Positions 16,284 through 24,480 of a DNA stretch of 39,535 bases are shown in pieces. The stretch spans positions 1 through 39,535 of the forward strand of contig JANXZG010000142.1 in the NCBI GenBank assembly GCA_025355645.1. Direction: 5' to 3'. Within the stretch, counting starts at the first letter, position 1, and each line of letters starts with the position of its first letter. Both the position numbers and the translations under genes were made by a program. Source of the DNA: Gammaproteobacteria bacterium (GTDB lineage: Bacteria; Pseudomonadota; Gammaproteobacteria; Steroidobacterales; Steroidobacteraceae). The notes beneath the pieces are model-generated. The model searched no databases. It was not told the origin of the DNA and saw only the letters and a list, made by a program, of their open reading frames with translations.

Positions 16284-17390
16284 TTACTCGAGCGTGTCGA
16301 ACACGGCGAGCAGCTGCTTTGCGCACTGATCCCAGCTGAACGCCTTGGATCTCTCAATCCCTTTAGCAATCATGCCGGCGCGCAGCTCGGCATCTAACAG
16401 AACTCTCTTCATTCCCGTCGAAATGTCTTCAACACTGAGCGGATCGACCAACCAACCCGAACCATCCATAACCTCGGGTGGGGCGCAGGTATTGGCCGTC
16501 ACGACGGGGCACCCGCAGGCCATCGCTTCGATGAGCGGAATACCGAATCCTTCGTAAAGGGACGGGAACGCAAACAGGTCCGCCAGGCTGTACACGGCGG
16601 GCAGATCGCTGTGCTGTATCCATCCCGGAAAATAGACGCGGTCCTCGAGGCGCAGCTCCTGCATCTCTCGCAGCTCCGCGTGGGTGCTCCAGCGTTGCTC
16701 GCCGGCAAGTACCAGCTGGTGCGGTACGTCATCTTTGATGCGGGCAAACGCCCGTAGCAGCCTCGCGACATTCTTGCGCGACTCGATTTGTCCGCACCAA
16801 AGAATGAAACGCTCCGGCAGTTTATATTTCTGGCGTACCGCCCGCAACCGTTCGGCGTCGTGCACCGGCTGGAAAAGGCTGGGGTCGAATCCGTTGTGTA
16901 TCGGAAATACCTTGCGCGGGTCGACACCGATGTGTTTGACGACATCCGCCTTCACCGCATTCGATACTGCCACGAATGCGTCGGAGAAGCGGCAATACAG
17001 CGGAACGAAAATATTGAAGTACCACTGATCGTGCTTGAGGAAATGCTCCGGAATGACGAACCATTCGGACCCGTGCAGCACGAACATCGTCTTTGCCCTC
17101 GTGAAGAATGGAATCGTAAACTTCGGATTGAATATCAAGTCCAGCCGCTTCTTTCTGGCGATCCACGGAACCGCGATCTGATCCCATGGAACCGTTCCCG
17201 GCATGCGGACAGCGACCTCCTCGACGTTAGGGTATTGTGCATAAGTCCCGACCAACTTCGGGTTTTGATAGATCAGTAAATAGCGGTGTTGAGCACCGTA
17301 AGTGAAAATCAGTGGCAGCAGCTTCTTGGTATAAACCTTGACGCCGCCTTCCTGCTGCTCGTAGTGCCGAAGCATGATCCCGATCTTCAT
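16284..17390 (-). CDS. Glycosyltransferase family 4 (mannosyl/rhamnosyl-type)
   Basis: A 368-residue GT-B enzyme. The N-terminus MKIGIMLRHYEQQEGGVKVY carries the acceptor-side glycine-rich loop. The donor domain begins at ERFILWCGQIESRKNVARLL, which is typical of GT4 mannosyltransferases of the WbdA/WbaZ sort. The EX7E motif lies in YEGFGIPLIEAMACGCPVV (about residues 278-295). It would add one hexose to the lipid-linked repeat in the cytosol. ATG 17390 has AGGA 9 nt upstream. It sits 49 bp after the GT-C gene and 38 bp before the dehydrogenase gene, consistent with one operon. Donor and linkage cannot be read from the sequence. Confidence 0.88.
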   Translation of the reverse strand: MKIGIMLRHYEQQEGGVKVYTKKLLPLIFTYGAQHRYLLIYQNPKLVGTYAQYPNVEEVAVRMPGTVPWDQIAVPWIARKKRLDLIFNPKFTIPFFTRAKTMFVLHGSEWFVIPEHFLKHDQWYFNIFVPLYCRFSDAFVAVSNAVKADVVKHIGVDPRKVFPIHNGFDPSLFQPVHDAERLRAVRQKYKLPERFILWCGQIESRKNVARLLRAFARIKDDVPHQLVLAGEQRWSTHAELREMQELRLEDRVYFPGWIQHSDLPAVYSLADLFAFPSLYEGFGIPLIEAMACGCPVVTANTCAPPEVMDGSGWLVDPLSVEDISTGMKRVLLDAELRAGMIAKGIERSKAFSWDQCAKQLLAVFDTLE

Positions 17391-17439
17391 TTTAGCTGTT
17401 CCTAACTCACGAGATCGCTAGCATGCAAAATCGCTCCGC

Positions 17440-19422
17440 CTACGGCGCGTTCATTACGCCGGCGTTCGCCGCAACAATCAGCACATCCGTATCCCCGTAT
17501 CCGGCCGTCCGCACACGCCTGACCGACCATCCCTCCGATTGAGCGACCGCCAGCAAGCGATCTTCGACGTCCGGATATACGCTGGCATACACCCGACGCC
17601 CCGAAGCAACGATCGGTTTCAAAGCGCGTTCGCCGTAGAGGACGGGACGATTGGTCCAACGCTCCGTCTTACCATCTTGGCAGACAAACGCCTCATACCG
17701 CAGATCTTTTTCACCCAGGAAGAAATAGTCAAAACCGCCATAATACTGTTCCAGGTTTGGAATACCCGTAATCACGACCTCGCCCGGCCGGACATGTGTC
17801 GCAAGCCACTGACCGACGCTGCGTATGTCGTTGCGCGGGTAATAATGAGCGGCGAGCACCGCCGACATGCCGACGCGAAAATTGATGTCCGCCGAGTCAA
17901 CATGAGCGATGTGCCGGGGCTGAAAGTCCTCCGTCGCGCTGAAAGCTAACAGCGGTACAGCCGCTGCGAATACGATTGGCGCCTGACGGAAAGCGTTTAC
18001 CGACTGCACCAGCTTCAATAGCGCCGCAACCGACAAAACGATGAACAGAGGGTAAAGAAAGAACGTGTAACGCGTTTCGATGCGCTCGGTCGCAGTGGCG
18101 CCGACCGCCAGTGCCAGCAACGTAATCAAACTCAATAGCGCCGCGATCGAATCCGGTGCCGGGCGCCAGGTTGTGATTGTTTTCCATAACCAAAAGACAA
18201 TCGCGGCGGCCAGGCCCAGCGATAGTATCGGCACCGTGTGGCCCCACGGCCGAACGATTTGATCGTAGATGTCGGGAAATCCGAACAAATCATTAATGAC
18301 TGGCGGCGGCCCCTTGGCCCCCGTGCCACTGACCGCCGAGTAATTCATCGGACTCCCGGCCCAAATATCGAATCCCAGCCAGAAAATCAGCAATGCAACC
18401 AGCGACAGCGAGAAACGGCGTGCTGGCTCGGCGGTTAATTCACGCCAATCAATCAACTTGGCGAGCAACATTAAAGCGAGCACGCCGCCGCTTACGATGA
18501 AAAGATGCATGGCCGCCGATGCTAGAACGACGCACAGGCCGGCGGCGATCATCCCCTGTCGGCGATAGGACCAGATCCATGGAAGCGAACTGACAACGAG
18601 GCCAAGCGGTAGCAGGGATGCAAGGGCCCACGCCGGATGCTGCCACAATGCATCAAGCCCGGTGGCAACCGCCGACAGATGGCCCGACGAATTACCCACG
18701 ACGTCGGCATCTGCCGTGGGCGCCTGAGCAAAGCCGCGCAGGTCTCGGGAAGCAAGGAACAGCAGCGCCAGCAGCAATACCAGACCGGCCAATCGTCGCC
18801 AATCGGGGGCTCGCAGGCGCCCATGGTCGTGCGTTAACACCACTGCCAGAAGATTGGCGACTCCCAGCAGCACTCCTCCTTCCCAGGTCAGCACGCCGAG
18901 CGCGGAGAGGGCGACTAGCCAAATCAGCGCTTGCTTATTCCTATCGACGGCGTAGCGAAGATAGAACACCAGGTACCAGGTGAATACGGCCTGAAAGGGC
19001 GCATACATCCGACCAAATCGCGCCATCTCGATTTCCCAAACGGAAATGCACAGGATGATGAGGGTTACCCAGCCGGCCGTAAAACCGGTAATGCGCTTGG
19101 CCAAGCAATATGCCGCCGGCAACACCGCTAAACTGCAAATCCCGGCAAGCAGGCGCCCGGCGAGCTCCGGCTGCAAGCCGGCAAAGCGCATGCCGGCTAC
19201 CATATACTGATAAAGCAATCCGCGCGTGTAATATCCGCCGCAGGCAAATTTCGGTAGTCCGCTCCGCATAACATTGTCGATCGACCGGGAGATATAGAAC
19301 TCATCGACGCCCAACGGCCAGGTACCGATCCCTTTGAATCGCCCGTAAAGGCCGGCAAGCAGCGCTGCTGCCCCAAGGAGGACGGGGAGCACCCAAGAGG
19401 GGATAGATTGGATGCGCGACAT
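17440..19422 (-). CDS. GT-C fold membrane glycosyltransferase, large
   Basis: A 660-residue polytopic membrane protein with about 11-13 helices and a soluble C-terminal region of about 150 residues. The first periplasmic loop carries GVDEFYISRS (DEFY near residue 40), the acidic motif of ArnT/PMT-type GT-C enzymes, followed by GLLYQYM and LAGRLLAGICSL as in the PMT_2 family. It probably transfers a sugar from polyprenyl phosphate to the exported glycan or another periplasmic acceptor. The GtrB-like GT2 gene ends 19 bp upstream and GtrA precedes that, so this protein is a good candidate for the third component of a GtrA-GtrB-Gtr decoration system. Start ATG 19422 gives a normal first helix. 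The acceptor is unknown. Confidence 0.8.
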   Translation of the reverse strand: MSRIQSIPSWVLPVLLGAAALLAGLYGRFKGIGTWPLGVDEFYISRSIDNVMRSGLPKFACGGYYTRGLLYQYMVAGMRFAGLQPELAGRLLAGICSLAVLPAAYCLAKRITGFTAGWVTLIILCISVWEIEMARFGRMYAPFQAVFTWYLVFYLRYAVDRNKQALIWLVALSALGVLTWEGGVLLGVANLLAVVLTHDHGRLRAPDWRRLAGLVLLLALLFLASRDLRGFAQAPTADADVVGNSSGHLSAVATGLDALWQHPAWALASLLPLGLVVSSLPWIWSYRRQGMIAAGLCVVLASAAMHLFIVSGGVLALMLLAKLIDWRELTAEPARRFSLSLVALLIFWLGFDIWAGSPMNYSAVSGTGAKGPPPVINDLFGFPDIYDQIVRPWGHTVPILSLGLAAAIVFWLWKTITTWRPAPDSIAALLSLITLLALAVGATATERIETRYTFFLYPLFIVLSVAALLKLVQSVNAFRQAPIVFAAAVPLLAFSATEDFQPRHIAHVDSADINFRVGMSAVLAAHYYPRNDIRSVGQWLATHVRPGEVVITGIPNLEQYYGGFDYFFLGEKDLRYEAFVCQDGKTERWTNRPVLYGERALKPIVASGRRVYASVYPDVEDRLLAVAQSEGWSVRRVRTAGYGDTDVLIVAANAGVMNAP

Positions 19423-19441
19423 CAGCCGGGCTGATCCGCCG

Positions 19442-20446
19442 TTATCGCAGCCCGGCGGCCCGATCGGCCGCCGGGTACCCGTCCGATCTGGAAATCGTCT
19501 CGGAAATCAAGTAGCGCGGTCGCCGCTTCGTTTCAATATAGTCCTTGGCAAGGTACTCTCCGATGACACCAAGGCACAGCAGCTGAATGCCACCCAAGAA
19601 ATAAATGGGAATTACGGACGAGGCCCATCCCGGAATCGCACGCGACGTGAGTAGCCGTATCCACAGCACCCAACCGGCCATGCCAACGGATATTAAGAAT
19701 ACGAGCATTCCGATGACGGACACCGCGCGCAGGGGTACCGCGGAAAATGACGTGATCCCGTCCAGCGCCAACCGAATCATCTTCGAGAGATTGTACTTGG
19801 ATTCACCGGCCATCCGCTCCTTTCGATCATAGTAAACACTGCTCGGGTTGAATCCAATCAACGGGACGATGCCACGAAGAAACAGATTTACTTCCGTGTA
19901 TTCCTTCAGAGCTGCAATCGCCGTTTTCCCCATCAACCGATAGTCGGCGTGATTGGGTACGATTCCAATTCCCAACCGACGCAACAAGCCATAGTAAAAC
20001 AGCGCGGAATTGCGCTTAAAAATCGTGTCCGTCCGTCGCCCTCGGCGAACCCCGAAGACCACTTCATGGCCGCTGCAAAATTCCGCGATCATTTCTGGGA
20101 CCACCGAAATGTCGTCCTGGAGATCTGCATCGATGGTAATGACCGCATCGCCCCGTGAGGAAAACAGGCCGGCGAGCAGCGCGGACTGATGACCGTAGTT
20201 ACGCGACAACCGAATTCCGACTACCTTGGGATCGTTCTCGCACAGGGCGGCGATCAGACCCCACGTACCGTCGCGACTGCCGTCATCGACGTAGTAGATC
20301 TTGCTTTTGGGCGACACGCGCCCGGCCCGACACATCGCATCCATCAGCTGCGCAAGTTGACGGTGAGTTTCAGGCAGAGCTTCCTCTTCGTTATAGCAGG
20401 GAACTACCAGGTCTACTACCACGTCTTCACGCGTTACTTGATTCAC
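19442..20446 (-). CDS. GtrB/DPM1-like glycosyltransferase family 2
   Basis: A 334-residue GT2 enzyme that would load a sugar from UDP- or GDP-sugar onto polyprenyl phosphate at the cytosolic face. Motifs, numbered from GTG 20446: VVPCYNEEEALPETH near residues 14-28, VDDGSRDGT (53-61), the metal-binding DADLQDD (106-112) and RNYGHQSALLAGL (82-94). Two C-terminal helices (VIGMLVFLISVGMAG; IYFLGGIQLLCLGVIGEYL) are typical of GtrB. I chose GTG 20446 because TAGGAG stands 5 nt upstream; the longer frame to 20593 reads back into the GtrA gene and lacks a ribosome site. The gap to the GtrA stop is 8 bp, so the two are certainly co-transcribed. Confidence 0.9.
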   Translation of the reverse strand: MNQVTREDVVVDLVVPCYNEEEALPETHRQLAQLMDAMCRAGRVSPKSKIYYVDDGSRDGTWGLIAALCENDPKVVGIRLSRNYGHQSALLAGLFSSRGDAVITIDADLQDDISVVPEMIAEFCSGHEVVFGVRRGRRTDTIFKRNSALFYYGLLRRLGIGIVPNHADYRLMGKTAIAALKEYTEVNLFLRGIVPLIGFNPSSVYYDRKERMAGESKYNLSKMIRLALDGITSFSAVPLRAVSVIGMLVFLISVGMAGWVLWIRLLTSRAIPGWASSVIPIYFLGGIQLLCLGVIGEYLAKDYIETKRRPRYLISETISRSDGYPAADRAAGLR

Positions 20447-20451
20447 GGTGA

Positions 20452-20457
20452 CTCCTA
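20452..20457 (-). promoter_or_regulatory. Ribosome binding site fixing the GTG start of the GtrB-like gene
   Basis: TAGGAG (minus strand) stands 5 nt before GTG 20446 and includes the TAG stop of the preceding GtrA gene, so termination and re-initiation are adjacent. This decides the start in favour of the 334-residue protein. Confidence 0.75.
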
Positions 20458-20841
20458 AAACGTCCATCGAAGGTTGACTAAAAAATTCCAGAGCAACGTA
20501 ACGAACGTAGCCGTCGCTTGCGCCACCAAATAGTTGGCAGCGTAAACGTTGGTCCCGATGAATGTAATGGCACCGTTCAAGAGTAATCCACACAAACTGA
20601 TCAGTAGGAACCGAGGCAGCGAGTGACGATGTCGTGCCGTAGAATTGAACGTGAACGAATAATTCAAGAAATAATTAACGACGCTACTCGCAAGATATCC
20701 AATTGTCGACGCCAACGTAGCGGAAAATCCCACCTGCTCCACCAAAACCACCAGCAGCAAATACTGCAGCCCAGTGCACAAGCCACCTACGAGCAAAAAG
20801 CGGCCGAACGTTTTGGGCACTGACAACGTCGACAATCGCAC
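20455..20841 (-). CDS. GtrA family membrane protein
   Basis: A 128-residue protein with four helices. Signature stretches are FGRFLLVGGLCTGLQYLLL, VVNYFLNYSFTF and the end NFLVNLRWTF. It is the putative flippase or accessory for the polyprenyl-phosphate sugar made by the GT2 enzyme encoded next. I place the start at GTG 20841, which has GGAG 8 nt upstream; an in-frame GTG at 20889 would add 16 residues but has a poorer ribosome site. The last codons overlap the ribosome site of the GtrB-like gene. It is one of two GtrA genes in the window (the other is at 9818) and is only distantly similar to it. Confidence 0.85.
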   Translation of the reverse strand: MRLSTLSVPKTFGRFLLVGGLCTGLQYLLLVVLVEQVGFSATLASTIGYLASSVVNYFLNYSFTFNSTARHRHSLPRFLLISLCGLLLNGAITFIGTNVYAANYLVAQATATFVTLLWNFLVNLRWTF

Positions 20842-20904
20842 GGGTCCGGCTCCAGATCGGTAAGCATTGTAAATTAAACACAATCTCACGTGGCCATCGA
20901 TGTA

Positions 20905-22284
20905 TCAAGGTACCGCAGGCCGCGGCTCACTGACTGCGCGTCGATGACGTCCACGGAACAGCAGTTTACAAATAGGCACCGCTGCCAATATCGACAGAAT
21001 CGGCATGATCGGAATACTGTAACGGGCTTGCGCGTGAATGGGCACATAAATCGCCATGGTATAGAGGACGAACAGCAGCATCAGCCACAAAGTGGGTTTA
21101 TGCATTTTCCTAAACCCGACGTATATACCCGCGAGCGCGAGGATCAGGTATGTGGACTGAACCGCCACATTGGCCATCGTCGTCGTACTATTCTTGCCTC
21201 GAAACCAAAAATTGAAAACGTTCTCGGATGCGCACTTCACGAACAGAGTTGGCGACTGCAGATACTGCTGGACTACTTGCGCTCCGAGAAAACTGTTGAA
21301 CTTCACCTCATCGTGTGGATCGTAAAAAAATTGATAATAGGAGTCTTCGGAATCTTTGAATTTATATCCCTGTTCCGTGGCAAGCTTATTGCGCACATCG
21401 GCCGCTTCGTAATCCAAATCAACGAATTCTTTTTTCCCGTCGGCGTGGACGCACAAATAATTCCCCGCCTGCATTGCAACGCCCTGAACACTGGCGGTGG
21501 GAATGAATTTTCCGACCAACATGTAATTGCGTACGATCCAAGGCGTCAAGACGAAAAGTGCACAGGCAAGGACCAATACCGCTCTCAATGCAGAACGAAG
21601 AACTGCCCTCCAGTCGCGGTGGAACAACAATCCGTAAAAAATTAGAAATGTCGGAAAAAGCAGTGCAGTGCTCCGGACGTACGTGGTAATCCCAAGGGCT
21701 ATCCCGGCCTTCAAATATGAGCCCGCGGACTCCGTGCAAACCGCTGTTCTCAAAAAGAGCAGAAAACACAACGACAGAAGCGTAAATGGCACCTCGACTC
21801 CAGTGCGCAGCTCCGCCAACACCACACCCGGGTGCAGCATATAGATGATCGGAGCTATTACCGGAACCCAGCGGGCCGGCGAGAGCAGACGGGCCAAATT
21901 GAAGATCAGCAGCGCAGACAGCGCCGTCATTAAGACATTTGCAACGATCGCCGCGAAGTGGTAGTTATCAAATTCGTGCATCAGTGCGGCGAGAAAATAA
22001 GGGTAGCCCGGTTCCCTCATGAGCGTCAGCGTCGTGTCTGGCGTAAACCGGTAGCCCATTCCGTGGCTTATATTTTTTGCCAGCGAATAATAGTTATCCA
22101 CGTTCCCAATGCTGTAGCGCGCGCCAATTTCGTCTTTGAGACCGGGGGCTAGCAGCAGGGAAAATCCGAGCTCCAAAAAGACGATGCCAACCACTGCGAT
22201 TGCGAACCAGCGCACTTCCGACTTACGGCGCAATAAAGCAACGTAAGGATCCGCCTCCCCAGTGGTCTCGCTACCCCAATCCAT
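20905..22284 (-). CDS. GT-C fold membrane glycosyltransferase (PMT_2-like)
   Basis: A 459-residue polytopic protein with about nine helices. The first periplasmic loop has SIGNVDNYYSLAKNISHG, with an Asp in the place of the catalytic acidic residue, then MREPGYPYFLAAL, typical of ArnT/PMT_2 enzymes. Later helices are separated by a soluble loop of about 110 residues (around 265-375). It probably uses a polyprenyl-phosphate sugar. GAGGA lies 7 nt before ATG 22284. The GtrA gene follows about 60 bp downstream, so this is an alternative candidate for the transferase of the Gtr-like system. The acetyltransferase gene ends 186 bp upstream on the same strand. Confidence 0.78.
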   Translation of the reverse strand: MDWGSETTGEADPYVALLRRKSEVRWFAIAVVGIVFLELGFSLLLAPGLKDEIGARYSIGNVDNYYSLAKNISHGMGYRFTPDTTLTLMREPGYPYFLAALMHEFDNYHFAAIVANVLMTALSALLIFNLARLLSPARWVPVIAPIIYMLHPGVVLAELRTGVEVPFTLLSLCFLLFLRTAVCTESAGSYLKAGIALGITTYVRSTALLFPTFLIFYGLLFHRDWRAVLRSALRAVLVLACALFVLTPWIVRNYMLVGKFIPTASVQGVAMQAGNYLCVHADGKKEFVDLDYEAADVRNKLATEQGYKFKDSEDSYYQFFYDPHDEVKFNSFLGAQVVQQYLQSPTLFVKCASENVFNFWFRGKNSTTTMANVAVQSTYLILALAGIYVGFRKMHKPTLWLMLLFVLYTMAIYVPIHAQARYSIPIMPILSILAAVPICKLLFRGRHRRAVSEPRPAVP

Positions 22285-22470
22285 TACAGATCCTCACGCC
22301 TGCCTTTCCATTCCCAATAATCCGGACGCCTAAAAACCAGAGATTGGAGAGAGAAGAGTTGCGGCGGACGTGGAATCTCTGTCGGGAGATTAGCTCCGGA
22401 ATGTGCCTCCGGCATCCCCCAAAACGCCAATGTGGGTGTTTCATCGTGAAATCATAGTGCGGGGGCACGC

Positions 22471-23031
22471 TCAGCCCTTCGTTTTCGGGTTCAGAGGACG
22501 CGCCGGAACTCCGCCCACAACGGCTTTATCGGGGACATCGCGTATAACGACCGCGTTGGCGCCAATAATCACGTCATTTCCAATGGTGATTCGGCCGAGT
22601 AACTTGGCGCCTGCGCCGATTTGCACCCGGCTGCCAATGGTAGGTGCGCCGAGCGGATCGTCGTAGCCCGTGTTTCCCAGAGTAACTCCATGTCTTATCA
22701 AACAATCGTCGCCTATGACGCTCGCTCCGTGAACGACGATACAGCCGTGGTGTTCGATACTCAGCCGTCGGCCGATGCACGCGGTGGATCCGATGCTGAT
22801 GCCGCATAGAATCTCGGCCAACCTGTTCAGAACCAGGTATACGAGCGTCCATGGCGCACGGACGACTTTGTTTCTCACTCTGAACCGGGCATGACCAAAT
22901 CGATACACCAAGAGCGCCCAAATGCCTATGCCCATCAATCCTTCGCGCTGAGCTTTAATGTCTTCGAGGATGATGTTCATGCCGGATATTGTCGAGTTTC
23001 TATGGACGGTAAGGGTGGCGTCGTGCGACAT
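22471..23031 (-). CDS. Serine acetyltransferase-like hexapeptide O-acetyltransferase
   Basis: A 186-residue protein with an N-terminal helical part and a left-handed beta-helix of hexapeptide repeats (IGRRLSI, IGDDCLI, IGSRVQI, IGAGAKL, IGNDVII, IGANAVV). The conserved catalytic region reads EHHGCIVVHGASVIGDD and RHGVTLGNTG, as in CysE and the short exopolysaccharide-linked homologues (WcaB, EpsC). It would transfer acetyl from acetyl-CoA to a sugar hydroxyl or to serine. The short N-terminal domain compared with full CysE (about 270 residues) and the setting favour a sugar or specialised substrate. ATG 23031 is the longest start; ATG 22980 would remove 17 residues, and neither has a clear ribosome site. 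It heads the minus-strand run down to 14239. Confidence 0.83.
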   Translation of the reverse strand: MSHDATLTVHRNSTISGMNIILEDIKAQREGLMGIGIWALLVYRFGHARFRVRNKVVRAPWTLVYLVLNRLAEILCGISIGSTACIGRRLSIEHHGCIVVHGASVIGDDCLIRHGVTLGNTGYDDPLGAPTIGSRVQIGAGAKLLGRITIGNDVIIGANAVVIRDVPDKAVVGGVPARPLNPKTKG

Positions 23032-23209
23032 TAAACGCTATGCCGAGGTGTAAATCCAAGTATAAGGCCGCGAGCCCGTGAGTCCATACGGCTATGCGTC
23101 GACGCTGGGGGCATGTTACTTATCGCATGCTGCGCTGATGACTCGGTCACACAAAGCGGGAAGCTCGCGAGCGCCCGTACGCGCGATCTAAAAGCGAAGC
23201 TCGGCGCAA

Positions 23210-24262
23210 ATGATCCGTTCACAGCCGCACGCGCACCTCGACTGCGTTCAGCTGCTTCGGGCCGTCGCTGCCGTGGCGGTCGTTACCCACCACATCCGCC
23301 TGTTCGGCAACGGCGCTTGGGGGGTCGATCTTTTCTTTGTCATCAGCGGCTTCATCATGTGCTACGTAACCGAGAACTCCGGCCGGAGCTTCTTCGCAAA
23401 GCGCATTATTCGAGTGGTACCGCTCTATTGGGCCGGCACGCTGGCGGTATTTTGCATTGCCCTTGTCTACCCCAGCCTCTTGGATCACACGACTGCCGAT
23501 TTCGTTGATCTGCTCAAATCGCTTTTCTTCATCCCGTTCAAGAAAGGCCACCTCACCGTACCCGTGCTGTTCCTTGGATGGACGCTGAATTATGAAATGT
23601 TTTTTTATCTGATATTTTCCCTGTCGATGGCGGTGAACCACAAAAGACGGGCCGTCGTGGCGAGCGTCCTATTGGTTGCAATTGTATTTGCCGGACAATG
23701 GGTCCCAGACCACCCCGTGCCTTTCCGGTTTTTTAGCAGGCCGATAATCCTCGAGTTTGCATTCGGCATGATTTGTTATGAATTGTTTACTAGCACGGCG
23801 AGGCATCGGATGCGAAATCGCAGCATCGCTTCGCGACTGCTTTGGACGCTGGCGGGTGCAATATTCATCGTGTGCATGCTTTTGGCGACTAATTTTTCGC
23901 CTTTCGAGGAGCCCGTGATTCAATGGGGAGTCTTTGCGGCGCTGTCTTTCTATTGCGTTCTTTGCGGACTTTCGGGCGTCATACTCCCAGTGTGGGTCGT
24001 GGCTATCGGCGACGCGAGCTACTCTCTGTACTTGTTTCATACATTTGTCATTCAGCTATTCACCAAGTTCACAGGCGCATTCTCGGGCACCGGAGCCCTT
24101 GCGTATTTTATGGCTGTCATGGTGATCGTCCTATGCTGCGTAATGTCGGTGCTGTCCTATAAGTATTTGGAACGTCCCCTCACCGAGTTCTTGAGGCGGC
24201 GATTCGTCGACCGCGCCGTGGCGACCGATGCGGGGGTGCAATGTCCGGCGTCGGAAAAATAA
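23210..24262 (+). CDS. Acyltransferase 3 family membrane protein (OafA-like)
   Basis: A 350-residue integral membrane enzyme with about ten helices. Family marks are QLLRAVAAVAVVTHHIRLF (with the essential His pair), GVDLFFVISGFIM, the KRIIRVVPLYW motif, and SYSLYLFHTFVIQLF late in the protein. Such proteins O-acylate sugars on the periplasmic side, using acyl groups derived from cytosolic acyl-CoA. Here it probably acetylates the exported polysaccharide. It is divergent from the hexapeptide acetyltransferase gene (178-bp gap). The last 22 bp overlap the start of a decayed second acyltransferase, and a polymerase gene follows. Confidence 0.88.
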   Translation: MIRSQPHAHLDCVQLLRAVAAVAVVTHHIRLFGNGAWGVDLFFVISGFIMCYVTENSGRSFFAKRIIRVVPLYWAGTLAVFCIALVYPSLLDHTTADFVDLLKSLFFIPFKKGHLTVPVLFLGWTLNYEMFFYLIFSLSMAVNHKRRAVVASVLLVAIVFAGQWVPDHPVPFRFFSRPIILEFAFGMICYELFTSTARHRMRNRSIASRLLWTLAGAIFIVCMLLATNFSPFEEPVIQWGVFAALSFYCVLCGLSGVILPVWVVAIGDASYSLYLFHTFVIQLFTKFTGAFSGTGALAYFMAVMVIVLCCVMSVLSYKYLERPLTEFLRRRFVDRAVATDAGVQCPASEK

Positions 24263-24480
24263 ACGCCATACAGGGACTGAGTGGCATCGCCGCGCTGCTC
24301 GTGGTGCCCGATCATTCGTTCCTGCGCTTTTCAAAGGGGGCGACACACAAGCGTTGCCGAACGACCACCTGCTCTATGTCGCTAAAATGTTGGGGAGTTG
24401 AAAGTTTTTTTACAGCGGAAAAAGAAACCGATGCTCCGGGCCCTGAAACGGAGATAGTGGTATGCAAGCGTTTATCCTAG
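24241..24480 (+). pseudogene. Truncated remnant of a second acyltransferase 3 gene
   Basis: The 79-codon frame begins with GKINAIQGLSGIAALLVV followed by PDHSFLRFSKGATHK, which closely resembles the N-terminus of acyltransferase 3 proteins. After about 24350 the similarity moves to another frame (LPNDHLLYVAKMLG) and then returns to the first (WGVESFFT, compare GVDLFFVISG in the neighbour). One missing base near 24350 and loss of one copy of an 8-bp tandem TTGGGGAG near 24390-24397 (together 9 bp) would explain this exactly. The remaining 300 or so codons are absent. A G-rich ribosome site precedes ATG 24241, so a short peptide could still be made. Its end overlaps the polymerase start at 24462. 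Confidence 0.55.
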
